A stretch of DNA of 64,000 bases, taken from Poriferisodalis sp965231925 (lineage in GTDB: Bacteria > Actinomycetota > Acidimicrobiia > Acidimicrobiales > Poriferisodalaceae). The notes beneath the pieces are model-generated. The model was not told the origin of the DNA and did no database searches. It was given only the letters and a program-made list of their open reading frames with translations. Of the stretch, positions 9,151 to 16,740 are shown in pieces (the first letter of the stretch is position 1; each line of letters opens with the position of its first letter). The position numbers and the translations under genes are program-made. The stretch is taken from positions 2,542,001-2,606,000 of the forward strand of contig OZ246894.1 of the NCBI GenBank assembly GCA_965231925.1, written 5' to 3'.

Positions 9151-9236
9151 GAACCTCCCGTCGCGACACCCACTATTTCCCGCTCATGTTCGCTGCGCCC
9201 ACGGGCCGCTCGGGCATCGGCTTCGCCGTCCGGCTC
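9151..9236 (+). repeat. Conserved leader element, copy 1
   Basis: About 86 bp ending 24 nt before the start codon of the quinone oxidoreductase gene. It aligns with 30549-30640, which sits in the same position before another oxidoreductase gene. The strongest block is ACGGGCCGCTCGGGC at 9201-9215, identical in both copies. CGGCTTCGCC and CGGCTCAGC follow in both. Short pairings such as GCCC-AC-GGGC and CGGC-TTC-GCCG suggest possible RNA structure. It may be a regulatory leader or a dispersed intergenic repeat. Confidence 0.55.
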
Positions 9237-9260
9237 AGCTTCCTGTGGCACAGTGTCGCC

Positions 9261-10250
9261 ATGCGTGCATTGGAAGTGCAGTCCCTGACAGGCCCCGCCG
9301 GCGTTGCTGTTGTCGACGCTCCCGAACCGGTCGCCGAGCCCGACGGTGCATCGGTCATTGTCGACATCGTGTGCGGCGGGGTGTCGTTCCCCGACCTGCT
9401 GCAGAGCCAAGGGCTCTACCAGTTCCGCCCCGATCCGCCGTTCCGGCCTGGAATCGAGGCCGCGGGCGTGGTGCGCACTGCACCCGGCGACTCCGGCTTC
9501 GCAGCCGGTGACCGCGTCTGCGTCTGGTCGAACGGCTGCCTCGCAGAGGTGGTGGCGTCGGCGCCCCGTGACCTGTTCGCACTGCCCGACGAGCTGTCGT
9601 TCGAAGAGGGCGCTGCCCTGGTCATGAACTACCAGACGGCCGTGTTCTGCATGATCGACCGGGCTGGCTTGCGCGAGGGCGAATCGGTGCTGGTGCTGGG
9701 AGCGTCAGGCGGCGTGGGCACATCGGGTATCCAGGTGGCCAAGGGAGTCGGCGCTGGTCCGATCATCGGATTGGTGTCCACCGAGGCGAAGGGTGAGATC
9801 GCTCGCGCAGCCGGCGCCGATCACATCGTGCTCATCAGCGACACTTGGAAAGACGAAGTGCTCGAGCTCACCGGCGGCCGAGGCGTCGACATGACCTACG
9901 ACCCGGTGGGCGGGGATCGTTTTCTCGACGGCATCCGCGCGCTGGCACGCTTCGGTCGGCTCGTCGTGGTGGGCTTCGCTGCGGGCGAGATACCGACGGT
10001 CAAGGTCAACCGGTTGCTGTTGCGCAACGTCAGCCTGGTTGGCGCCGCCTGGGGCGAGGCCGTTTACGCTGATCCGACGATCCCGGCCCGCATCCATGAA
10101 CGGCTGCTCGACATGATCGCCACGGGGGCTGTGCGGCCGCCGATCGGCCAAGTGCTTCCCTTCGAAGAGGCCGCCGAGGCATACCGGCTGCTGGATGAGC
10201 GTGAGGCCGTCGGCAAGGTGCTTGTGCGTATGCGTCCTGACCCTGCTTAG
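9261..10250 (+). CDS. NADPH:quinone oxidoreductase-like zinc-independent MDR
   Basis: 329-aa medium-chain reductase of the quinone oxidoreductase (QOR) class. The start at 9261 (MRALEVQS) is preferred over an in-frame upstream codon because the upstream part overlaps the conserved leader and the family begins here. The N-terminal GroES-like domain has FRPGIEAAGVV, and the Rossmann part has GASGGVGTSGIQVAK for NADPH. The cysteine-rich structural-zinc lobe of alcohol dehydrogenases is absent, as in QORs. The likely reaction is NADPH-dependent reduction of quinones or enones. A long inverted repeat separates it from the convergent ribH. Confidence 0.85.
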   Translation: MRALEVQSLTGPAGVAVVDAPEPVAEPDGASVIVDIVCGGVSFPDLLQSQGLYQFRPDPPFRPGIEAAGVVRTAPGDSGFAAGDRVCVWSNGCLAEVVASAPRDLFALPDELSFEEGAALVMNYQTAVFCMIDRAGLREGESVLVLGASGGVGTSGIQVAKGVGAGPIIGLVSTEAKGEIARAAGADHIVLISDTWKDEVLELTGGRGVDMTYDPVGGDRFLDGIRALARFGRLVVVGFAAGEIPTVKVNRLLLRNVSLVGAAWGEAVYADPTIPARIHERLLDMIATGAVRPPIGQVLPFEEAAEAYRLLDEREAVGKVLVRMRPDPA

Positions 10251-10273
10251 GAGGCGCGCTGATAGGTGCGCCC

Positions 10274-10352
10274 GCGGCGGAGGCGGCAGAACCCTCTGCT
10301 CCCGCGATCCGGCAGGTCGCAACGTCGCAGAGTCTCCTGCCGCCTCCGCCGC
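10274..10352. terminator. 79-bp inverted repeat between convergent genes
   Basis: The 16-bp arms GCGGCGGAGGCGGCAG (10274-10289) and CTGCCGCCTCCGCCGC (10337-10352) are perfect complements. An inner pair, CTCTGC/GCAGAG, can extend the fold. The element fills the gap between the quinone oxidoreductase and ribH, and its right arm touches the ribH stop codon. It probably acts as a bidirectional terminator; a small palindromic repeat element is the alternative. Confidence 0.6.
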
Positions 10353-10858
10353 TATGGCATCTGTTTCTTGCCTTTGGGTGCTGGGAAATCGCGGGCGAGT
10401 AGGGCCATCGTGACGGCGACGTGGGCCGCATCTTCGCCGACGTTGTGGCCTCCTGGGCCTTCGCTGCGGGCTAGGGCCTGCGCTTCGTTCTCGACCGTGA
10501 CCAGCCCGAATCCGATCGGAATGGTTGTCTCAAGCTGAACCGCCATCACGCCCTGCGCGGCGCCTTCGCTTACCAGTTCGTAGTGCGTGGTCTCGCCGCG
10601 GATGACTGCGCCGATGGTGACGATCGCGTCCACTTGTCCACTGCGAGCCAGCACCTGTGCGGCCATGGGGATCTCGAAGCAGCCAGGCACCGTCACCTCG
10701 GTCGTGTCGGTGACGCCGAGCTCTTCCAGACCACGCTGCACGCCAGCCGCGAGTCGGTCCACGATGTCGGGATTCCAGGTCGCTCGCACAATGCCGACGC
10801 GCAGGCTGCTGCCCGAGCCTGAAGGCGGCCTGCCGGCCCGCTGATCGCCGCTTGCCAC
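10352..10858 (-). CDS. ribH: 6,7-dimethyl-8-ribityllumazine synthase
   Basis: Penultimate enzyme of riboflavin synthesis; it condenses the ribityl-uracil amine with dihydroxybutanone phosphate. The 168 residues match the family length once a short unstructured N-terminus is allowed for. Characteristic blocks are VGIVRATWN at the substrate pocket, VPGCFEIPMAA, GAVIRGETTHYE (GxVIRGxTxHxE) and PIGFGLVTVEN. The catalytic His is in GGHNVGEDAAHVAV. Other rib genes are not in the window, so this copy stands alone. It is divergent from the oxoprolinase gene 52 bp away. Lumazine synthesis supplies flavin, and the window also contains F420 biosynthesis from related precursors. Confidence 0.95.
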   Translation of the reverse strand: MASGDQRAGRPPSGSGSSLRVGIVRATWNPDIVDRLAAGVQRGLEELGVTDTTEVTVPGCFEIPMAAQVLARSGQVDAIVTIGAVIRGETTHYELVSEGAAQGVMAVQLETTIPIGFGLVTVENEAQALARSEGPGGHNVGEDAAHVAVTMALLARDFPAPKGKKQMP

Positions 10859-10910
10859 GCCTGCACGGTACCCCCGCAGTTGGCGACGGCGACGCGCCTA
10901 CGCTGGGCCG

Positions 10911-13900
10911 ATGACAGGTGCGCGCGCCCGGCTTGCGGCCGACATCGGCGGCACATTTACCGACATCGCACTCGAGGTGGTCGGCGGCGGCGCTCCGGTC
11001 CTTCACACCACCAAGGTGCTCACTACCGCTGACGCGCCCGCCGATGCAGTGCTCGACGGCGTCCGCAGCGTTCTTCACGAGGCAAGCGTTGTTCCTGGCG
11101 ATGTCGAGGTGTTCATCCACGGCACAACGCTCGCCACGAACGCCCTCATCGAGCGTCGCGGCGCACGCACCGCACTGCTGACCACCCAAGGCATCCGCGA
11201 CTCGGTCGAGATGGCGCACGAGAATCGGTTCGAGCAATACGACCTGTACATGCGCCGACCAGAACCGCTCGTGCCGCGCAACCGGCGCGTCGGCATCCCA
11301 GAGCGGCTCGCCGCCGATGGCACGGTGTTGATGCCGTTGGACGAAGGCGCCGTGCGGGACGCTGCGGCTTCGCTGGCGGCCGATGGCGTGAGCAGCGTTG
11401 CCGTCGGCTACCTGCACTCGTACCTCGACGCCCGACACGAGCAGCGCACGGCCGAGATCCTGGCCGATTGCTGGCCTGAGGCGACCGTGACGCTCTCCAG
11501 CGAGGTTTGTCCGGAGATCCGCGAGTACGAGCGATTCTCCACCGCGTGTGCGAATGCCTACATCGCACCGCTCATGCGGCGCTATCTGACCGATCTGGAC
11601 GCGCGGCTGGCGGCCCTGGGCTTGGGCTGCGAAGTGTTTCTCATGACCTCCGGCGGCGGGCTCGGCACGCTTGGCGAGGCGTTGCGCTTCCCTGTCCGGC
11701 TGATCGAGAGCGGCCCTGCGGGCGGCGCATTGCTGGCGTCGCAGATCGCGCGCGGCCTCGACTGCGAACGGGCCCTCAGCTTCGACATGGGCGGCACGAC
11801 CGCCAAGCTGTGCATCGTCGAGGGCGGTCACCCCCGTACGAACCGGGAATTCGAGGTGGGCCGCGAGTACCGCTTCCTGGCGGGCAGCGGGCTCCCGTTG
11901 CGCCTGCCGGTGATCGAAATGGTCGAGATCGGTGCCGGGGGCGGCTCGATTGCCAGCCTGGACGCGCTCGGGCGCATCAGCGTCGGGCCGGCCAGCGCCG
12001 GTTCCGAGCCAGGGCCCGCGGCCTATGGGCGCGGCGGCGTCGAGCCCACGGTGACCGACGCCGACGCGGTGCTGGGCAGACTGCTGCCGGAGCGATTCGC
12101 CGGCGGGACGATGACGTTCGATATCGATGCCGCCGCCAAGGCTGTCACCACCTCGTTGGCCGAACCGTCAGGCCTGCAGACGACCGTTTCTGCCATCGGC
12201 ATTTCCGAGGTGGTCGACGAGAACATGTCGAATGCCGGACGCGTCCACGCGGCCGACCAGGGCAGCGATATCAGCCGCGGCACGCTGATCGCGTTCGGCG
12301 GCGCGGCACCGCTGCACGCCGCCCGGGTGGCGGCCAAGCTCGGCATCGACGACATCGTGGTGCCTGCGGGGGCCGGCGTGGGATCGGCCATCGGTTTCTT
12401 GAGAGCGCCGGTATCCCATGAGTCGGTGCGGACTCGCCACGCCCGCGTGAGCGAGCTGACAGCGGCGAGCTTGGCCGAACTCCTCGGCGAGATGTCTGGG
12501 GAAGCCAACGCAATCGTCCACGCTGCGGCTCCCGACGCACAGACCGCCACACACGCACGCGCCCTCATGCGCTACCGCGGTCAGGGTCACGAGATCACCG
12601 TCGAGATTGACGCCGCAGCGCTGCTGCACGACGACCTCGACAGCCCGAGCGATGGCGAGGTGCGCAGCCAGCTTCGCACTGCGTTCACGAAGGCCTACCA
12701 GCAGCTCTATACGCGACACATAGGCAATCTCGAGATCGAGGTGCTCAGCTGGCTGCTCGAGGTCCGCACTCCGGGGCCCGAAGTCGCCCCGCTGCACCCC
12801 CATGTCGCCGACGAGCCGGTCCACTCCCCCACGACCACGCTCGTGACCGACACCGCCACTGGGCGAGCAGTCGCCCACGCAGTGTTCGAGCGCGATTCCC
12901 TGAGCGAGGGCGCGTGGCTCGTCGGCCCCGCGCTGATCACCGAGGACCAAACGACGACGGTGGTGCCTCCCGGAGGTGTGGCCACGGTCATGGCGGGCGG
13001 GCATCTGCGGCTCACCGGCGGCGCGGCACCCAGCGGTGCCCGCCAGATCGCCGACATCGAAACCGCATCGATGGGTGCGGGCCATGCCGAGGCCGCGCTC
13101 GATGCGGTTCGACTCGGCGTGCAGTGGAACCGCCTCATCTCGGTGACTGAAGAGCAGGCGCGGGCGCTGGTGCGAGCAGCCTTCAGCACGTCGACCCGCG
13201 AGGCCGGCGACCTGTCCGCTGGCATCTTCGATCCGCAGGGGCGGATGCTCGCCCAGTCGGTGACCGGCACACCGGGCCATGTGAACTCCATGGCGTACTC
13301 GGTGCTGCACTTTCTGGACCGGTTCCCCGCTTCGCAGATGCGCCCCGGCGACATCTTCCTCACCAACGATCCGTGGAAGGGCACCGGCCACCTGTTCGAC
13401 ATCGTGGTGGTCACGCCGGCGTTCCTGCGGGGCGAGCTGGTTGCGCTGTTCGCCTGCACCAGCCATGTCGTCGACATCGGCGGAGCCGGTTTCACCACCG
13501 ACTCCAAAGAGGTGTACCACGAGGGCCTGTACCTGCCGATCCTGAAGTTCGCCACCGACGGCGTGTTCGATCCGAACGTGGTGGCGATCATCGAGGCCAA
13601 CGTGCGAGACCCGGTCCAGGTCATCGGTGATATCCACTCACTGGCTGCTTGCAATGAGACCGGCGCTGCGCGTCTGGTCACGATGATGGACGAGTACGCC
13701 ATGGCTGATCTGGATGAACTGGCCAGTCACATCATCTCGTCGTCGCACCGGGCCATGCTCGACGCCATCGGCGAGCTGCCGACCGGGACCTGGAGCTCGA
13801 CGATGCGGGTCGACGGCATCGAGGAGCCGATCGACATCGTGTGCGCCCTGACGGTCACCAAGGACGGCATTGAGGTCGACTTCGCAGGAACTGGACCCCA

Positions 13901-14786
13901 GTCGAGCTGGGGCATCAACGTGCCGATGGCCTACACAGATGCCTATACGTCGTTCGGGGTGCGTTGCATCATCGGTCCCGACATCCCGAACAACACGGGC
14001 TCACTCGATGCGGTCCGGGTGCTTGCGCCCGAGGGCTGCATTCTCAATGCCCCTCATCCGGCGGCCGTGAACGTGCGGCACGTGATGGGCCAGCTGCTCC
14101 CCGATGCCGTGTTCGGCTGCTTGAGCCAGGTGGTGCCCGAACGTGTGCCCGCCGAGGGCACGTCGTCGCTGTGGAACCTGCTCGGAACGGGCATGTGGCA
14201 GCCGGACACTGGAGTCGCCACGACCAATCACTCCAAGACATCCGTCGGGAGTTCGGGCGACGAGTCCGTTCAAGCCAAGCTCGAGCGCTTCATCCTGATG
14301 AGCTTCCATTCCGGCGGCGCGGGCGCCCGCCCGCAGGCGGACGGGCTGTCGGCGACGGCCTTTCCGAGCGGTGTGCGCAACATGCCCGTCGAGGTGAACG
14401 AGATTGGCTCGCCGCTGGTGTTCTGGCGCAAGGAGTTCCGCACCGATTCGGGCGGCGCCGGCCGGTACCGGGGCGGGCTCGGCCAAGTCATCGAGCTGGA
14501 GAACCGCCAAGGACGAGATTTTTCGATCAGTGCGACGTATGAGCGGACGGTGTTCGCGGCCCGCGGCCGACATGGCGGAGGCCCGGGCGCGTTGGGACGG
14601 CTGTCGCTTGACGACGGCACCGAGGTGCGCTCCAAGGGCCGCTCAGTCATTCCCGGTAATCGCCGCTTGATTGTGGAATTCCCGGGTGGGGGCGGCTTCG
14701 GCAACCCGGCCGACCGCAGCCCGGAGGCGGCGTCGCGGGACCGGCAGCTCGAATTCGTATCGTCCCAAGCTGATCCGGCGCAATAA
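10911..14786 (+). CDS. Fused hydantoinase/5-oxoprolinase (HyuA-HyuB type)
   Basis: 1291-aa cytoplasmic enzyme of the ATP-dependent oxoprolinase/N-methylhydantoinase family. Residues 1 to about 690 are the HyuA half: DIGGTFTDIALE is the first phosphate motif, HGTTLATNALIER follows, and FDMGGTTAKLCIV is the second phosphate motif. From about residue 720 the HyuB half begins, with FLTNDPWKGTGHLFDI and later GGGGFGNP-type glycine-rich ends. Separate subunits are the rule in many bacteria; a single fused chain resembles the eukaryotic and some bacterial 5-oxoprolinases. It could open 5-oxoproline or a hydantoin ring. It is followed by a MOSC gene with a 56-bp gap, suggesting a transcript in common. 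Confidence 0.9.
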   Translation: MTGARARLAADIGGTFTDIALEVVGGGAPVLHTTKVLTTADAPADAVLDGVRSVLHEASVVPGDVEVFIHGTTLATNALIERRGARTALLTTQGIRDSVEMAHENRFEQYDLYMRRPEPLVPRNRRVGIPERLAADGTVLMPLDEGAVRDAAASLAADGVSSVAVGYLHSYLDARHEQRTAEILADCWPEATVTLSSEVCPEIREYERFSTACANAYIAPLMRRYLTDLDARLAALGLGCEVFLMTSGGGLGTLGEALRFPVRLIESGPAGGALLASQIARGLDCERALSFDMGGTTAKLCIVEGGHPRTNREFEVGREYRFLAGSGLPLRLPVIEMVEIGAGGGSIASLDALGRISVGPASAGSEPGPAAYGRGGVEPTVTDADAVLGRLLPERFAGGTMTFDIDAAAKAVTTSLAEPSGLQTTVSAIGISEVVDENMSNAGRVHAADQGSDISRGTLIAFGGAAPLHAARVAAKLGIDDIVVPAGAGVGSAIGFLRAPVSHESVRTRHARVSELTAASLAELLGEMSGEANAIVHAAAPDAQTATHARALMRYRGQGHEITVEIDAAALLHDDLDSPSDGEVRSQLRTAFTKAYQQLYTRHIGNLEIEVLSWLLEVRTPGPEVAPLHPHVADEPVHSPTTTLVTDTATGRAVAHAVFERDSLSEGAWLVGPALITEDQTTTVVPPGGVATVMAGGHLRLTGGAAPSGARQIADIETASMGAGHAEAALDAVRLGVQWNRLISVTEEQARALVRAAFSTSTREAGDLSAGIFDPQGRMLAQSVTGTPGHVNSMAYSVLHFLDRFPASQMRPGDIFLTNDPWKGTGHLFDIVVVTPAFLRGELVALFACTSHVVDIGGAGFTTDSKEVYHEGLYLPILKFATDGVFDPNVVAIIEANVRDPVQVIGDIHSLAACNETGAARLVTMMDEYAMADLDELASHIISSSHRAMLDAIGELPTGTWSSTMRVDGIEEPIDIVCALTVTKDGIEVDFAGTGPQSSWGINVPMAYTDAYTSFGVRCIIGPDIPNNTGSLDAVRVLAPEGCILNAPHPAAVNVRHVMGQLLPDAVFGCLSQVVPERVPAEGTSSLWNLLGTGMWQPDTGVATTNHSKTSVGSSGDESVQAKLERFILMSFHSGGAGARPQADGLSATAFPSGVRNMPVEVNEIGSPLVFWRKEFRTDSGGAGRYRGGLGQVIELENRQGRDFSISATYERTVFAARGRHGGGPGALGRLSLDDGTEVRSKGRSVIPGNRRLIVEFPGGGGFGNPADRSPEAASRDRQLEFVSSQADPAQ

Positions 14787-14842
14787 TCCCCATTGGCAAC
14801 GGGAATCACCGCCGTTGCGGATGACCTGAGAAAGCACGCGAC

Positions 14843-15445
14843 ATGAACGCTTCAACCGAGACCGGCACCGCCACGAAACGCAACGAAGCCGATGAGGCGC
14901 GCCATCGCAGCGCTGCCGAGTTGGAGGCGGCGTTGCCGCGCATTCGCGAAGCGCCTGTCGGCGACGGCATCATCCAGCTCATCGTCCGGCGCCCTGCCGA
15001 AGACCAGCGAGAGGTGCTGAACGAGGCCCGCATTAACGGTGCCGAAGGCATCGAAGGCGACACGTGGAACCAGCGCGGGACGTCGCTGTCGGCCGATGGG
15101 GGCCCGCATCCCAACAAGCAGATCACGATCATGAACTCGCGCGCAGCCGAAGCGGTCATCGGCCCGATTGAGCGCTGGCCGCTGGCGGGCGACCAGATCT
15201 ACGCCGACCTCGATATCGGCCACGACGCGTTGCCCGCAGGCACTCAGTTGTCGGTCGGCGATGCCGTGGTGGAGGTCGCCGTCGAACCCCATACCGGCTG
15301 CGCGAAGTTCGCAGCCCGCTTCGGCCGCGAAGCCCTCCGTTTCGTGAACACCGGCGAAGGAAGCAACCTTCGCCTGCGCGGCGTCAACTGCCGAGTCATC
15401 CAGCCCGGCACCGTCCGAGTCGGCGACTCGGTCAGCCGCATCTGA
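14843..15445 (+). CDS. MOSC-domain protein
   Basis: 200-aa protein with a MOSC (molybdenum cofactor sulfurase C-terminal) beta-rich domain. The blocks GIEGDTWN, PNKQITIMNSRAAE, GDQIYADLDI and EVAVEPHTGCAKFAARFG match the family, and the Cys in HTGCAKF is the conserved residue thought to carry sulfur or bind the cofactor. Stand-alone MOSC proteins such as YiiM and YcbX relatives detoxify N-hydroxylated compounds using Mo cofactor. A MobA-like gene lies far away at 55.5 kb. A 9-bp-stem hairpin follows the stop. The function beyond the domain is inferred. Confidence 0.85.
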   Translation: MNASTETGTATKRNEADEARHRSAAELEAALPRIREAPVGDGIIQLIVRRPAEDQREVLNEARINGAEGIEGDTWNQRGTSLSADGGPHPNKQITIMNSRAAEAVIGPIERWPLAGDQIYADLDIGHDALPAGTQLSVGDAVVEVAVEPHTGCAKFAARFGREALRFVNTGEGSNLRLRGVNCRVIQPGTVRVGDSVSRI

Positions 15446-15475
15446 ACTCCCGAACCGACGACATCAGGCACCGCC

Positions 15476-15502
15476 CAAGGCTGCTCGCTTACCGCAGCCT
15501 TG
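15476..15502 (+). terminator. Hairpin after the MOSC gene
   Basis: The perfect 9-bp arms CAAGGCTGC (15476-15484) and GCAGCCTTG (15494-15502) flank a 9-nt loop. It lies 30 bp after the MOSC stop codon and 104 bp before the SbcD-like gene, so it probably ends the oxoprolinase-MOSC transcript and marks the left edge of the accessory island. Confidence 0.65.
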
Positions 15503-15606
15503 ATTCCGCCGAGGACAATCCCGATCGGGCCACAAGACGCACTTGAATTCAACCCGCCAGAAAACCAGCAAGAGCCTGTGACATCCCCTCGCTACCGTCT
15601 CGCGCC

Positions 15607-16740
15607 ATGAAGTTCATTCACACAGCCGACTGGCAACTCGGGATGACCCGCCACTTTCTCGACGAAGATGCCCAGCCGCGCTTCAGCCAGGCGCGGCTCG
15701 ACGCCGTTGGCAACATCGGCCAGCTGGCAGTCGACGAGGAATGTGATTTCGTCGTCGTATCCGGCGACGTCTTCGAGTCGAACCAGATCAACCGCCAAGT
15801 GCTCGCCCGCGCCCTCGATGCGATGGCCGCCACACCGGAGGTGACTTTCTACCTCTTGCCTGGCAATCACGACCCGTTGGATGCCGCCTCGATCTTCCGC
15901 TCGAATACGTTTCGCGAACGCAGACTGCCGAATGTTGTCGTTTTGGAGGATTCCGAGCCGCTGCAGGCAGCTGACGGTATCGAGTTGGTTGGTGCGCCAT
16001 GGACTTCCAAGCGCCCACTCCAAGACTTGATAGATCAGGCGTGCGCCGCCGCTGGGCCCCCTGCCGCGCTTCGCATCATCGTCGGCCACGGCACCCTCGA
16101 CAGTCGCTCACCCGACGCAACTGATCCTGCCCTCATATCGCTGAAGCGATTGGAGGCGCGTATTGAGGCAGACGAAGTCCACTATGTCGCGCTCGGCGAC
16201 CGCCACTCCACGACCAACGAGGGCACGACTGGTCGTGTCTGGTACTCAGGTGCGCCCGAGCCAACCGACTACCGCGAGGAAGATCCAGGAAATGTCCTCG
16301 TGGTTGAACTCGAGCCGGGACAAATCGAGGTCGCGCCACGCAGCGTAGGCAAGTGGCGTTTCCGACAGCACCAGTGTCACCTCTCGTCGGATGCAGATAT
16401 CGACTCATTGCAACAGTGGCTCGACACCCTCGAAGACAAGCAGCGGACTGTCGTCAAGCTGTCACTCGTCGGCTCGGTTTCGCTCGGTCAGAAGGAGCGC
16501 CTCGACCGCTTGCTCGATCACTTCGCCGACTTGCTTGCGGCTCTCGAGACGTGGGAGCGGAGATCGGATCTCGTTGTCGTCCCCGACGACGGCGAAATTT
16601 CCACACTTGGGCTTTCGGGCTTTGCGAATGACGCACTGGGCGACTTGCGTGAACTGGCCCAGTCGTCCGATCCCGCCGAAGCAGTCCGGGCCCAGAACGC
16701 GACTGCGCTGCTGCATCGCCTGACGAGGTCCGCACAATGA
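15607..16740 (+). CDS. SbcD/Mre11-like metallophosphoesterase (DNA repair exonuclease)
   Basis: 377-aa calcineurin-type phosphoesterase, the nuclease partner of the Rad50-like ATPase encoded next. Metal-binding motifs are visible in order: IHTADWQ (H5, D8), SGDVFE (D54), PGNHDP (N87, H88) and GHGTLD (H161). The last motif, normally GHxH, reads GDRH at 197-200, so the first His is Asp; this may be a subfamily trait. A C-terminal region after about residue 230 probably forms the capping and ATPase-binding part. It overlaps the next gene by 4 bp (ATGA), indicating translational coupling. The probable role is processing of DNA ends or hairpins. No sbcD symbol is given because the match is to the wider family. 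Confidence 0.8.
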   Translation: MKFIHTADWQLGMTRHFLDEDAQPRFSQARLDAVGNIGQLAVDEECDFVVVSGDVFESNQINRQVLARALDAMAATPEVTFYLLPGNHDPLDAASIFRSNTFRERRLPNVVVLEDSEPLQAADGIELVGAPWTSKRPLQDLIDQACAAAGPPAALRIIVGHGTLDSRSPDATDPALISLKRLEARIEADEVHYVALGDRHSTTNEGTTGRVWYSGAPEPTDYREEDPGNVLVVELEPGQIEVAPRSVGKWRFRQHQCHLSSDADIDSLQQWLDTLEDKQRTVVKLSLVGSVSLGQKERLDRLLDHFADLLAALETWERRSDLVVVPDDGEISTLGLSGFANDALGDLRELAQSSDPAEAVRAQNATALLHRLTRSAQ

